Assembly: GCF_024758005.1 (NCBI RefSeq)
Contig: NZ_CP103288.1
Location: 3,162,001 to 3,226,000, forward strand
Source: Pseudarthrobacter sp. NS4
Lineage (GTDB): Bacteria > Actinomycetota > Actinomycetes > Actinomycetales > Micrococcaceae
DNA: 64,000 bases
Direction: 5' to 3'
Under the pieces are notes generated by a model, which was not told the DNA's origin, did no database searches, and saw nothing but the letters and a program-made list of their open reading frames with translations. Every line of letters starts with the position of its first letter. Position 1 is the stretch's first letter. Position numbers and translations under genes: made by a program. Positions 26,182 through 34,595 of the stretch are shown piece by piece.

Positions 26182-27771
26182 CTAGCTGACCCCGCGCCGC
26201 AGGAGGCTGCGGGACTTTTTGCGGGCCTTCCGGTACTTTGCTTCGGCGGCAGCCATCAGTTCATCCTGTCGGCTCAGCAGTGCATCATAGGCCTCAGCAG
26301 CCGGTGGGCCGTCCGGGTCCGAATGCAGGCCTGCCAGCAGGTTCCGGGCAATCACGGCGTCATGGTGGTCACCCAGGATTTTCTGCTGCCTGTGCGCCGC
26401 CTTGGCAACTTTGCCGGCGCGCTTGCCTGTCACCATGGCTGCGGATTCCGCCACGTGCCGGAGCCGTTTGGCGTCTTTGCGCACCTGGTGGAGCGCATCT
26501 TCGTGATCCCTTCCGGTCCGGGCGCGGGCGGCGGCTTTATGTGAGCGCCGCAGCCGTTTCGCAGCCTTGTCTACGGCTTTCGCAGCTGCCTTCCGCCCCG
26601 GCGCCACCGCGCGTGTATGCACCGGCGGGTTGTTCCGGAAGTCCTCGAGGCTGTCCAGGAGCCGGAAGTAGCGATCCGACTGCAGCGCCTCCTGGAGGCG
26701 GCGGTACCCGGCGTCGAACGTGGCCCCGGACTGCTGTTCCACCCGGCTGCGGGCGGCATCGGTACCCTCACCCGGGGGGAGCTCGTCCAGGTGTCCGCGG
26801 AGGTGGCCCTGCAGAACTTCGGCGTCCCGGGGTTCTCCCAGCAGCCGGCCCAGCCACTTGAGCTCGTCCCGCAGCCGGCGGACCGGCACCTGCCGGTAGA
26901 GCTTGCGGTATGCAGCCAGGGCGGAGCGGATCCTGCGCGTTGCGGAGCGCATGTCATGGACGGCCTCCGGTTCCTCCAACCGGACGGCCGCGTCCCGGGC
27001 AAGGAGCAGATCGACCTGCGCGCCAACGTAGACAGTGACGACGGCGGCGGCCGGGGCTTTCTTCCCGGCCAGCAGGACTGGCGCGTTTTCCTCCGCGTCG
27101 CCGCCTTGTGAAGTGGTCTCCGCCTTCTCTTGCGTTGATAGGCCCAGGGCCTTGGCCAGCTTGGAGGCATGGCCGGCGTGGCGTGCTCCCGCCTCGATCA
27201 GGAGCATCTCCGCCGGGTAGAAAAGTCCGGTGTCCCCGTGGACGAGCTCGAGCTCCCATTCGCGCCACTTGCGCTTCCGCTTCTTTCCCTTGGCGTCAGG
27301 CCGCAGGCGCTCAGCAGTAACACGGTCGTCAGCCAGGTCGGCCAGGTGCGTGCCGTCCCCGCCGTACAGGGCATGGGTTGTGCGCTGCGTCTTGAGCCGG
27401 ACCACCGGAGCCACGTCCGCGCCCCGGAGAAAGGCCTGCACGTAGGCGAGCAGGCTGTCCGGCACGACGTCGGCCTGGCCCAGCGGGGCGTGCAGCTCAC
27501 GCCGTTGCTGGGGTTCCGGCCCACCGGAAGAAGAAGCTTGCGGCGGCAGCTTCAGGTGCCAGCCCGCGTCTGATCCTCCGGTGCGGCGGCGGAGCGTGAT
27601 GCGGCGGGAGGCGAGCGCGTGCCGGTCAGTGTCGAAATAGACCGCTGTAAGCTCCGCGGCCTGCGGCTCCCCCACGCGGCCCACCCCTGGCAGCACATCC
27701 AGCGGGGGTACTGCGGCGTCATCGTCGACGTCGTACTTCTTCTCCACTTCGAGCCCTTGGGATGCCTTCAC
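26182..27771 (-). CDS. CYTH-CHAD domain protein
   Basis: 529 residues. The N-terminal CYTH domain (about 1-200) begins with LEVEKKYDV, the ExExK triphosphate/metal motif. The C-terminal CHAD domain (about 235-525) has the repeated His/Arg helices: VHDMRSATRRIRSAL in the first half and ALHQVRKDAKRLRHVAESA in the second. CHAD domains bind inorganic polyphosphate, and CYTH enzymes act on triphosphates such as tripolyphosphate, so a role in polyphosphate handling is likely. The gene is convergent with the PucR gene and stands alone. Confidence 0.92.
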   Translation of the reverse strand: MKASQGLEVEKKYDVDDDAAVPPLDVLPGVGRVGEPQAAELTAVYFDTDRHALASRRITLRRRTGGSDAGWHLKLPPQASSSGGPEPQQRRELHAPLGQADVVPDSLLAYVQAFLRGADVAPVVRLKTQRTTHALYGGDGTHLADLADDRVTAERLRPDAKGKKRKRKWREWELELVHGDTGLFYPAEMLLIEAGARHAGHASKLAKALGLSTQEKAETTSQGGDAEENAPVLLAGKKAPAAAVVTVYVGAQVDLLLARDAAVRLEEPEAVHDMRSATRRIRSALAAYRKLYRQVPVRRLRDELKWLGRLLGEPRDAEVLQGHLRGHLDELPPGEGTDAARSRVEQQSGATFDAGYRRLQEALQSDRYFRLLDSLEDFRNNPPVHTRAVAPGRKAAAKAVDKAAKRLRRSHKAAARARTGRDHEDALHQVRKDAKRLRHVAESAAMVTGKRAGKVAKAAHRQQKILGDHHDAVIARNLLAGLHSDPDGPPAAEAYDALLSRQDELMAAAEAKYRKARKKSRSLLRRGVS

Positions 27772-27894
27772 AGCCGTCCTTCCACATCAGTGCGGTACCG
27801 GGCCGGGCGCCTTGCTGCCCGGACCTTCGCTGGCAGTCTATTGCGCAGTCTATTGCTCCAGGCCCGGAGCCGGGAGAGCTTGCCCACAAAACCC

Positions 27895-27911
27895 TAGACA
27901 TCAAACGTCTA
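27895..27911. promoter_or_regulatory. Operator-like palindrome TAGAC-N7-GTCTA
   Basis: The 17-bp sequence TAGACATCAAACGTCTA lies 18 bp before the MFS start. It probably overlaps the promoter of the MFS-GntR operon and is the natural candidate for the GntR (FCD) protein encoded behind it. Confidence 0.55.
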
Positions 27912-27928
27912 ACCTTTACGCTTGAGTT

Positions 27929-29221
27929 ATGCCCGCCACTCCACCGCCTGCAATCGCAAACCCCGCTTCCGCCGTACCCGCCGCACGCGTGCCGGCGCAG
28001 CAGCCTGCGGCAGTCGCGGCAATGAAGGCAAAGCCCAGGTCCGCCGTCGTCTTTGGTGTTGTTGCACTGGTGCTGATCGGGCTGAACCTGCGCGCAGGAA
28101 TTACCGGGGCGTCCGCACTGCTGCATGACCTGCAGGCCGTGCTTGACTACGGACCGCTTGTCGCGGCCGTTATCCCGTCCATCCCCACCCTCTGCTTCGC
28201 CGTCGCCGGCGCAGGCACGTCCTGGCTCACCGGGCGGCTGGGCGTGGAGAAGGCCATCCTGCTGTCCCTGGCAATGCTGGCGGGCGGCCTCCTGCTGCGC
28301 GGCATTCCCGCCACCGGGATGCTGGTTGCGGGCAGCGTTATCGGGATGTCCGGGCTGGCCGTCTGCAATGTGGCCATGCCGTCCTTTATCCGTGAGCATT
28401 TCGCATCGCGGACCTCGCTGATGACCGCCCTCTACACGGTAACGATGACCACCGGAGCAACCGTGACCGCCGTCGCCGTGGTCCCCCTGGCGCAGGCGCT
28501 GGGATCGCCGTCCGCCGCGGTTGGGGCGATCGGGATTACGGCCGTCGCGGCATTCCTGGGATTCCTCCCGGTGGTGCTGCACGCGCACCGGAACAGCACG
28601 CACGGCACGTCGGGCAGGGTCTCGCCGTGGCCGCTGCTGCGGACCCGCAAAGGGCTGCTTCTTACTGCGATCTTCACTCTGCAGGCGCTGCTCGCCTACG
28701 CCCTGCTGAGCTGGTTCCCGTACATGCTCACCACCATGGGGCTCAGCGCCTCGGACAGTGGCCTGATGTTCGGGCTGATGCAGCTTGTCTCCGTCCCGGC
28801 CGGCATGATCCTGATCGCCATCGGGTCCCGCCCCCGGATGCTGCGCCCGGCGTTCTACCTGGTCAGCATCGTTATGGTCCTGGGGCTGGTGGCACTGCTG
28901 GCGCTGCCCGTGCAGCTTGCCTCCATTTCGGCCGTCCTGCTGGGTTTCGGCCTGGGAATCTTCCCGCTGGTGATGGTCATGATCAGCCGCAGCGGGGCGA
29001 GCACGGCTGAAACCACCGCACTGTCCACCCTGGCGCAGTCCTCCGGCTACCTGCTGGCGACTGCCGGACCTTTCGGGATGGGACTGCTGCACGGCGCCAC
29101 CGGCGGCTGGACCCTGCCCCTTGCGCTGCTCCTGGTCCTGGCGTTGGTCCAGATTGTGGTGGCGCACCTGATCACAGGCTCCCCAATGACGGGCAAAGCC
29201 AACACCAGTGGAACGAAGTAG
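27929..29221 (+). CDS. CynX/NimT-type MFS transporter
   Basis: 430 residues, 12 predicted membrane segments after an Ala/Pro-rich polar N-terminus of about 35 residues. LIGLNLRAGITGASALLHDL at the first segment is the signature of the CynX/NimT family (cyanate permease and 2-nitroimidazole exporter relatives). The substrate cannot be told. The ATG at 27929 has no ribosome site; an in-frame ATG at 28022 right before the first membrane segment is an alternative start. It is co-transcribed with the downstream GntR gene (6-bp gap). Confidence 0.88.
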   Translation: MPATPPPAIANPASAVPAARVPAQQPAAVAAMKAKPRSAVVFGVVALVLIGLNLRAGITGASALLHDLQAVLDYGPLVAAVIPSIPTLCFAVAGAGTSWLTGRLGVEKAILLSLAMLAGGLLLRGIPATGMLVAGSVIGMSGLAVCNVAMPSFIREHFASRTSLMTALYTVTMTTGATVTAVAVVPLAQALGSPSAAVGAIGITAVAAFLGFLPVVLHAHRNSTHGTSGRVSPWPLLRTRKGLLLTAIFTLQALLAYALLSWFPYMLTTMGLSASDSGLMFGLMQLVSVPAGMILIAIGSRPRMLRPAFYLVSIVMVLGLVALLALPVQLASISAVLLGFGLGIFPLVMVMISRSGASTAETTALSTLAQSSGYLLATAGPFGMGLLHGATGGWTLPLALLLVLALVQIVVAHLITGSPMTGKANTSGTK

Positions 29222-29227
29222 GACACC

Positions 29228-29908
29228 ATGGCACTGATCCCCTCCACCCGCCCGCCGCTGGCCGACGAGGTCACCGCCAAACTGCGCGCCATGGTGCACT
29301 CCGGCGAGTGGCCGCTGAACCAGCGCATCCCCTCCGAGACTGAACTGATCGCGGGCCTCGGCGTTTCCCGCGGCACCCTTCGTGAAGCCATCAAGGCCCT
29401 CGCGCACAGCGGCATGCTGGAGGTCCGCCGCGGTGACGGGACCTATGTCCGTGCCACCAGCGAAATTTCCGGGGCCGCCCGGCGGATGTACCAGGACCAT
29501 ACGGAAAAACACATCCTGGAGGTCCGGCTGGGGCTGGACACCCAGGCGGCGCGGCTTGCTGCCAGGAATGCCACCGCCGACGACGTCGAGACCCTGCATG
29601 CACTCCTGGCCGAGCGGGACCAGGCATGGAAGGGCGCGGATTACGAGGGCTGGGCACGGGCCGACTGGGGCTTCCACGAGCGGGTGGCCCAGGCCTCCGG
29701 CAATCCCCTGCTGCACGAGCTGTACGTCAGCTTCGGACCAGCCCTCCACCAGGACCTCCTCACCCAGCAGCGCCGTCCGGGCTTCGAGGGGCTCCCGCGT
29801 GAAGGCCACGAAAATCTGCTGGCAGCCATCGAACGCCACGATGAAGATGCTGCCGTGGCCACTGTCAACCGGAACCTAAACTCCTGCGCGGAGTGGCTCG
29901 GCGCCTAA
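29228..29908 (+). CDS. FadR-subfamily GntR regulator (FCD domain)
   Basis: 226 residues. Winged helix at about 10-75 with WPLNQRIPSETELIAGLGVS and SRGTLREAIKALAHSGMLEV. The FCD effector domain (about 90-215) has VRLGLDTQAARLAARNAT, DWGFHERVAQASGNPLL and a late His (REGHENLLAAIERHD); these Asp/His positions normally bind a metal that holds a carboxylate ligand. It follows the MFS gene by 6 bp and probably controls the shared promoter, where a TAGAC-N7-GTCTA palindrome is found. Confidence 0.92.
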   Translation: MALIPSTRPPLADEVTAKLRAMVHSGEWPLNQRIPSETELIAGLGVSRGTLREAIKALAHSGMLEVRRGDGTYVRATSEISGAARRMYQDHTEKHILEVRLGLDTQAARLAARNATADDVETLHALLAERDQAWKGADYEGWARADWGFHERVAQASGNPLLHELYVSFGPALHQDLLTQQRRPGFEGLPREGHENLLAAIERHDEDAAVATVNRNLNSCAEWLGA

Positions 29909-29991
29909 TCAATCAGTAGGCTTACTATCTGACGTAGGTAGTTATGCCTGCCTGCACCCGCAGGCGGTGCAGCCGATGATGAGGAGTTCCC

Positions 29992-31203
29992 ATGGCGCGA
30001 TCCACACGCCTGACCGAACACGACCTGGGCAACGGGCGCCCACAGCCGCAGACTGCCGAGGTTCAGCCCGGACAGGCCCAGGTTCCTGCCAGGAAGACGC
30101 GGGAACCCAAGCCGCCCAGTGCCCTCTGGGGCGACGGGCTGGGCCGGGTTGGCATCCGCGCGGCCCAGATCCTGCTGATCCTGACTGTGGCCGTGGTGTC
30201 CGTCTATGCGCTGATGCAGATCAAGCTCCTGGTCATCCCCATCCTGATTGCGCTGATCCTGGCCGCCGCCATCGGCCCGTTCGTGAACATGCTCCGGCGC
30301 CGCGGGCTGCGCGGCGGGCTGGCCACCGGGATCGCGTTCATCGGACTGCTGCTGGTGCTGGGCGGGGTTTCAACCGTGATCTACTACTCCGTGCGGAACC
30401 AGTGGGGCGAGCTGGCAGCCCAGGCATCCTCCGGGCTGGATGAGTTTGAGCGGTTCCTGCTCACCGGCCCCATCCCCCTCGAGCAGGAGCAGTTGAACCA
30501 GGCACGGCAGGGAATCATTGAATTCGCCACCAGCAGCCAGGTCCGCTCCGGTGCCATCACCGGACTGTCCGTGGTCACCGAGTTTCTTGCAGGGGCAAGC
30601 CTCGTGGTGATCATCCTGTTCTTCTTCCTGAAGGACGGCGCCAAGATCTGGAACTTCTTCCTGCGCCCCTTCAAGGGGGAGCGCGAGGCAAAACTGCGCC
30701 GGGTCGGCAGCCGGACCCTTGAGGTCCTGGGCGGCTACGTCCGCGGCACCGCCATCGTGGCGCTGGTGGACACCGTAGCCATCGGCACCGCGCTGCTGAT
30801 CCTGCAGGTTCCGCTCGCCATTCCTTTGGCCATCATTGTGTTCATCGGCGCCTTCATCCCCCTGGTCGGCGCCACCGTGGCAGGCATCCTCGCCGCGCTG
30901 GTGGCACTCGTGGCAAACGGGCCGGTGGTTGCCCTGATCGTGGTGGCGGTGGTCATCGCGGTCAACCAGCTCGAGGGCGATCTCCTGCAGCCCATCGTCA
31001 TGGGCAAGTCCCTGCAGCTCCACGCGCTGGTGATCCTGATGGCACTGACCGCCGGCACCATCCTGGCAGGCATCGTTGGGGCGGTGCTGTCCGTCCCCCT
31101 GGCCGCCGTGGCATGGGCCATCATCCAGGTGTGGACAGCCGAGGATCCCAACATGGAGGACATGAACCCGGACCTGCCGCCCGCCGGCACCAAACCCACC
31201 TAG
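29992..31203 (+). CDS. AI-2E family transporter
   Basis: 403 residues. A polar N-terminus (about 55 residues) precedes about eight membrane segments. LLVIPILIALILAAAIGPFV near residue 75 and the end region with ALVILMALTAGTILAGIVGA followed by PLAAVAWAI are typical of AI-2E (TqsA/YdiK/PerM) permeases. Despite the name, substrates vary and many members are cation or proton antiporters. ATG 29992 has GAGGAG upstream. Single-gene unit ended by a strong terminator. Confidence 0.9.
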   Translation: MARSTRLTEHDLGNGRPQPQTAEVQPGQAQVPARKTREPKPPSALWGDGLGRVGIRAAQILLILTVAVVSVYALMQIKLLVIPILIALILAAAIGPFVNMLRRRGLRGGLATGIAFIGLLLVLGGVSTVIYYSVRNQWGELAAQASSGLDEFERFLLTGPIPLEQEQLNQARQGIIEFATSSQVRSGAITGLSVVTEFLAGASLVVIILFFFLKDGAKIWNFFLRPFKGEREAKLRRVGSRTLEVLGGYVRGTAIVALVDTVAIGTALLILQVPLAIPLAIIVFIGAFIPLVGATVAGILAALVALVANGPVVALIVVAVVIAVNQLEGDLLQPIVMGKSLQLHALVILMALTAGTILAGIVGAVLSVPLAAVAWAIIQVWTAEDPNMEDMNPDLPPAGTKPT

Positions 31204-31237
31204 GGCTCTACCTTCAACCCACTTTCACGATTCGACA

Positions 31238-31287
31238 CGCAAAATACCCGGCGCACCTGATATTTCAGGTGCGCCGGGTATTTTGCG
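31238..31287. terminator. Bidirectional terminator, perfect 23-bp arms
   Basis: CGCAAAATACCCGGCGCACC... pairs perfectly with its complement across a short loop near 31262, with A- and T-rich flanks. It serves the convergent AI-2E gene and the minus-strand gene at 31397. Confidence 0.92.
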
Positions 31288-31396
31288 CGTCGCCGGTAGC
31301 GTGCCCGTCAAACCGCATGCCCCACGCACGGCGGCGGCCCGGCACCTGGGTGCCGGACCGCCGTCGTACGCCTGGCGTTACCGCCTGCTGAACCGC

Positions 31397-31933
31397 CTAA
31401 GAGCGAAGGCCTGCGAAGACGTTCTTGGGCCGCTGCATCTCGCCGTGCTTGGCACCAAGGATGACCACCAGTCCGGCGAACGCCGGGATCGTCCACTGGA
31501 GCATCCGGAGCTGCTGCTGGGCGGCCTGCAGTTCCTCGGAAGCGCCCGGCCGGGGCTCCGTTGCACCTTCGGAGCCTTCCTCAGCGAGCTTCTCCACCTT
31601 CTTGCCCAGCATGCCGGAGTACAGTGTCACCCCGGCACCGGCCACCGTCACCAACGTCTTGATGACCGTATCCCGGGCCACGCCGTCCTGTTTGGCGATG
31701 CGTTCCTTGTTCTCGAGGGCGATGGCCAGGTCCGCCACCAGGTGCGAGGCGAACGCGGCCGTCTGGATAGGCGCCCACTTCATCCATCCGGCGCTGGAGA
31801 GCCGGGTCCGCTCAGAGGGGTCCTTGGCTTGCGCCGCTGCGCCGTTCAATCCGATGGCACCCATCAAGGATCCACCGAACCACGCCGCTGCCGTCAGATC
31901 GTGAACTGACCGGGCAATGAGATTTCCTGCCAT
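31397..31933 (-). CDS. Hypothetical membrane protein
   Basis: 178 residues. It starts MAGNLIARSVHDLTAAAWFG, with likely membrane helices at about 10-30, 85-110 and 145-165 (the last: WTIPAFAGLVVILGAKHGEM). A soluble, acidic stretch with many Glu lies at about 110-140. I do not recognise a named family. A longer frame extends upstream, but ATG 31933 has AGGA at 9 nt and gives a sensible N-terminus. It diverges from the 32090 gene across a spacer with a TAAG-CACA-CTTA palindrome. Confidence 0.65.
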   Translation of the reverse strand: MAGNLIARSVHDLTAAAWFGGSLMGAIGLNGAAAQAKDPSERTRLSSAGWMKWAPIQTAAFASHLVADLAIALENKERIAKQDGVARDTVIKTLVTVAGAGVTLYSGMLGKKVEKLAEEGSEGATEPRPGASEELQAAQQQLRMLQWTIPAFAGLVVILGAKHGEMQRPKNVFAGLRS

Positions 31934-32023
31934 GATGTGCATTCCTAACGTTGAACTGGTTCCGAGATGCCGCTGCTGCGGACTTCGCTTTCCGTGTCCC
32001 ATCAAGGTCATGGTCCGCCTATG

Positions 32024-32037
32024 GTAAGCACACTTAC
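32024..32037. promoter_or_regulatory. Short palindrome GTAAG-N4-CTTAC in a divergent spacer
   Basis: A 5-bp-arm inverted repeat lies midway between the divergent genes at 31933 and 32090, in the only A/T-rich patch of the spacer. A related GTAGGCTTAC string lies before the AI-2E gene near 29920. It may be an operator or part of a promoter. Weak evidence. Confidence 0.35.
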
Positions 32038-32089
32038 TAATGTTACGAAAGCCCGTCTTTCGGGGGACGGACCGCGTAATATCGTCGCC

Positions 32090-32380
32090 ATGGGAAATAC
32101 AGGCACATTGTTCGGCTGGGCCTTCGGGGATCCCGCCCGTGAAGGTGAGGGTACGTATGTCGACGGGCTTCAGCGCGAGGCGCTGCGTAATGCCCGCGAG
32201 ACTGCGGAAGCCAAAGGCGTAACCGTCGTCGCGGGCTCGGAGGTCTTCACGGTGCTGAGTGCAAACGAGTCCCTCGTGGAGCTGGACAACGCCCCCGGCC
32301 AGCTGGTGGTCCGCTGCACCGTACACGTCGAGGGACCCGGTGCGGAGAAGCTGCGTGCCGAAGGGCCCATGAACGGCTGA
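32090..32380 (+). CDS. Small hypothetical protein
   Basis: 96 residues, soluble, mixed alpha/beta in appearance: GTLFGWAFGDPAREGEGTYV at the start, then GLQREALRNARETAEAKG (helix) and strands with VTVVAGSEVFTVLS and LVVRCTVHVEG. I do not recognise the family. Its stop is 3 bp before the DUF1206 gene, so the two form an operon. No clear ribosome site precedes ATG 32090, but an upstream start would remove the promoter spacer. Confidence 0.6.
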   Translation: MGNTGTLFGWAFGDPAREGEGTYVDGLQREALRNARETAEAKGVTVVAGSEVFTVLSANESLVELDNAPGQLVVRCTVHVEGPGAEKLRAEGPMNG

Positions 32381-32383
32381 CCG

Positions 32384-33211
32384 ATGTCAAACGGCGACTT
32401 CACCCTCAGCCAGGCCGCGGACGCCATCGAGGAGGCTTCCAACCACAAGGTCCTGGACGTCCTGGCACGCGCCGGATTTGCCGTCATGGCCCTTCTTCAC
32501 GTCATCGTGGGGTTCATTGCCGTGGCCGTTGCGTTCGGCCAGCCGGGCGAGGCGGAACCCACGGGAGCCATCGAGCAGCTGGCCGCCAACCCGTGGGGCC
32601 CATTCGTCATGTGGACGTGCGTGGCCGCGTGCGGCGGACTGTCGCTATGGCAGGCCAGTGAAGCCACGCTCCGCATGCGGGGCCGCCCCCGCAAGGAGCG
32701 CGTTGCCAAGCTGATTTCCTCAGGCTTCCTGGCCATCGCCTACGGCAGCGTCGGGCTCAGCTTCGCCGGTTTCGCCGTAGGGCTCCGGGGTGATTCCGGA
32801 GACAGCACCCGGGACTTCAGCGCGTCCCTGATGGCCAATCCGCTGGGGTTGTGGTTACTGGTGGCGCTGGGGCTGACCATTGTGGGCATCGGCATCTACT
32901 TTGTGGTGAAGGGTGTCCGGCGGAATTTCAAGGAAGAGCTCTTCCACTTCGACGGGACGCGGCGCGGCAGGATCATCGACACCCTGGGAGTGACGGGCCA
33001 CGTCGCCAAGGGCATCGCCCTGAACCTCACCGGACTCCTGTTCGTGATTGCCGCCGCGAAACACAGCCCCGAGGAGTCCACGGGCCTCGACGGCAGCCTC
33101 AAAGCCCTTCGCGACCACCCCTTCGGCCCCTACCTGCTGGTGGCCATCGGGGCCGGCTTCATCGCCTATGGAATTTTTGCCTTGATCCGCTCGCGGTTCG
33201 GACGCATGTAG
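32384..33211 (+). CDS. DUF1206 family membrane protein
   Basis: 275 residues with six hydrophobic segments in three pairs. Each pair begins with a similar Ala/Gly helix: LARAGFAVMALLHVIVGFIA, SSGFLAIAYGSVGLSFAGF and GVTGHVAKGIALNLTGLLF. This three-fold repeat is the DUF1206 pattern; the function is unknown. It follows the small protein by 3 bp and precedes the fused SRPBCC gene by 29 bp, so all three probably share a transcript. Confidence 0.88.
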   Translation: MSNGDFTLSQAADAIEEASNHKVLDVLARAGFAVMALLHVIVGFIAVAVAFGQPGEAEPTGAIEQLAANPWGPFVMWTCVAACGGLSLWQASEATLRMRGRPRKERVAKLISSGFLAIAYGSVGLSFAGFAVGLRGDSGDSTRDFSASLMANPLGLWLLVALGLTIVGIGIYFVVKGVRRNFKEELFHFDGTRRGRIIDTLGVTGHVAKGIALNLTGLLFVIAAAKHSPEESTGLDGSLKALRDHPFGPYLLVAIGAGFIAYGIFALIRSRFGRM

Positions 33212-33240
33212 CTCCACCGGTTTACGGGTAGGAAGGAAAC

Positions 33241-34524
33241 ATGACCCAGCACCAGACAAGGGACCAGACAGCCGACGACGGCGGCAGCCGTATGGGAGCC
33301 GCCGGCACCAAAACAGCGGGCAATGCTTTCGCCGGGATGTTCCGGATACTCAAACTCGCGAGGCCTGACCGTCCCATCCACCCAAAGGGGCTGCGGCTCG
33401 CCGGAGAACTGGCCAGGACCGGCAACCCCTTCGAACCGAGCGGCCTGGACTGGCTCGACGCCACCGGGGTGGATCCGGTGGAGGCCAGGTTCTCGCGCTC
33501 CGTGGGACTGCCGCAGGCACTGCCGGACATCCTGGGGCTCGCCCTGCGCGTCACGCCGACACTGGACGCAACCGGCAGCCCGGGCGACGGCGGTCCGGCC
33601 GATGTCCTTTTCGCCTCCACCGGGTGGCGGCTTCCGGGACGGTTCCTGCTGCAGCCGCGGCTCGACGTCGACGGCGCCACCATGACCACCCTCATGCCGT
33701 ACCGTGGCAGAAGAGGGCCCGTACTGCTGGGGCTGCGGACAGTCAGCCTGCCGCCAGGGTCGCTGTCCTCAGGGGAATGGGTGCTCGGACTGTACTGGGC
33801 CAGGCCGGCGGGACCGTGGCGGCAGTGCGGTGAGCTGCGGCTGCACGCCGGTTCCGAACCTGCCGACACTCCCCTTCGCTTTAACGCCCTCGAGAACCAG
33901 CCGCCCGGGGCACAGGCGTATGCCTGGACCCGCCGCCTGCGGGAGCGCTCCTACCGGGCGGCACAGCGGCCGGCCCCTGCCGCCGTCGGACGTTCCGCGG
34001 AACGCGCCCGCCCGGCAAAGAAACCAGCAGGAAAGCGTGCCGCCCGGAACCGGGCGCGCACCACCGCAACAGGAAGGAACTCCATGGCTACCGTGTCCCA
34101 GCTGTTCAACTCCCCCGCAGCCGATGTGTGGCGGGTGCTGGCCGACGGCTGGCTGTACTCCGGCTGGGTGGTGGGCACGTCCAGGATCCGGGCGGTGGAC
34201 GACTCCTGGCCACAGGCCGGGGCCCGGCTTCACCACTCCGTAGGCGCCTGGCCCCTGGTGATTAACGACAGCACAAAGGTGGTTGCCGCTGACCACGGCC
34301 GCCGACTGGAAGTGATCGCGCGCGGCTGGCCAATGGGCGAAGCCAGGGTGGTGATCACCCTCGAGGACCGGGGCAGCCAGTGCCTGGTGACGATCGCCGA
34401 GGACGCCATCCGCGGCCCCGGCACCATGATGCCCAAACTCCTGCGGGACCCGATGATTTCGATGCGGAACCGTGAGACGCTCCGGCGGCTGGAACTGATG
34501 GCGGCCGGCGGCGCGGGCCGATAG
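33241..34524 (+). CDS. Fused protein: unknown N-terminal domain plus SRPBCC lipid-binding domain
   Basis: 427 residues in one uninterrupted frame with a good ribosome site (AGGAAGG) before ATG 33241. Residues about 30-225 form an unrecognised globular domain (GLRLAGELARTGNPFEP, ARFSRSVGLPQALPDILGLA, TTLMPYRGRRGPVLL) with a slight resemblance to catalase-like heme folds. A basic Lys/Arg/Pro/Ala linker (about 240-278) follows, then an SRPBCC/polyketide-cyclase domain (about 282-425). The second domain begins at Met 282 (34084), and that ATG has its own strong AGGAAGG site eight bases upstream. The two parts therefore look like two genes that lost the stop between them, or one gene giving two products. 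Confidence 0.7.
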   Translation: MTQHQTRDQTADDGGSRMGAAGTKTAGNAFAGMFRILKLARPDRPIHPKGLRLAGELARTGNPFEPSGLDWLDATGVDPVEARFSRSVGLPQALPDILGLALRVTPTLDATGSPGDGGPADVLFASTGWRLPGRFLLQPRLDVDGATMTTLMPYRGRRGPVLLGLRTVSLPPGSLSSGEWVLGLYWARPAGPWRQCGELRLHAGSEPADTPLRFNALENQPPGAQAYAWTRRLRERSYRAAQRPAPAAVGRSAERARPAKKPAGKRAARNRARTTATGRNSMATVSQLFNSPAADVWRVLADGWLYSGWVVGTSRIRAVDDSWPQAGARLHHSVGAWPLVINDSTKVVAADHGRRLEVIARGWPMGEARVVITLEDRGSQCLVTIAEDAIRGPGTMMPKLLRDPMISMRNRETLRRLELMAAGGAGR

Positions 34525-34532
34525 TTAAACGC

Positions 34533-34584
34533 AGCGCGAGGTCACTTTCCGCTCAACGTACTGGGCGGAAGGTAACCTCGCGCT
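34533..34584. terminator. Bidirectional terminator-like palindrome
   Basis: Arms AGCGCGAGGT (34533-34542) and ACCTCGCGCT (34575-34584), extended inward with one-base interruptions through TTCCGC/GCGGAA. It lies between the convergent SRPBCC and FprA genes. Confidence 0.7.
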
Positions 34585-34595
34585 GTTGCATTGGG

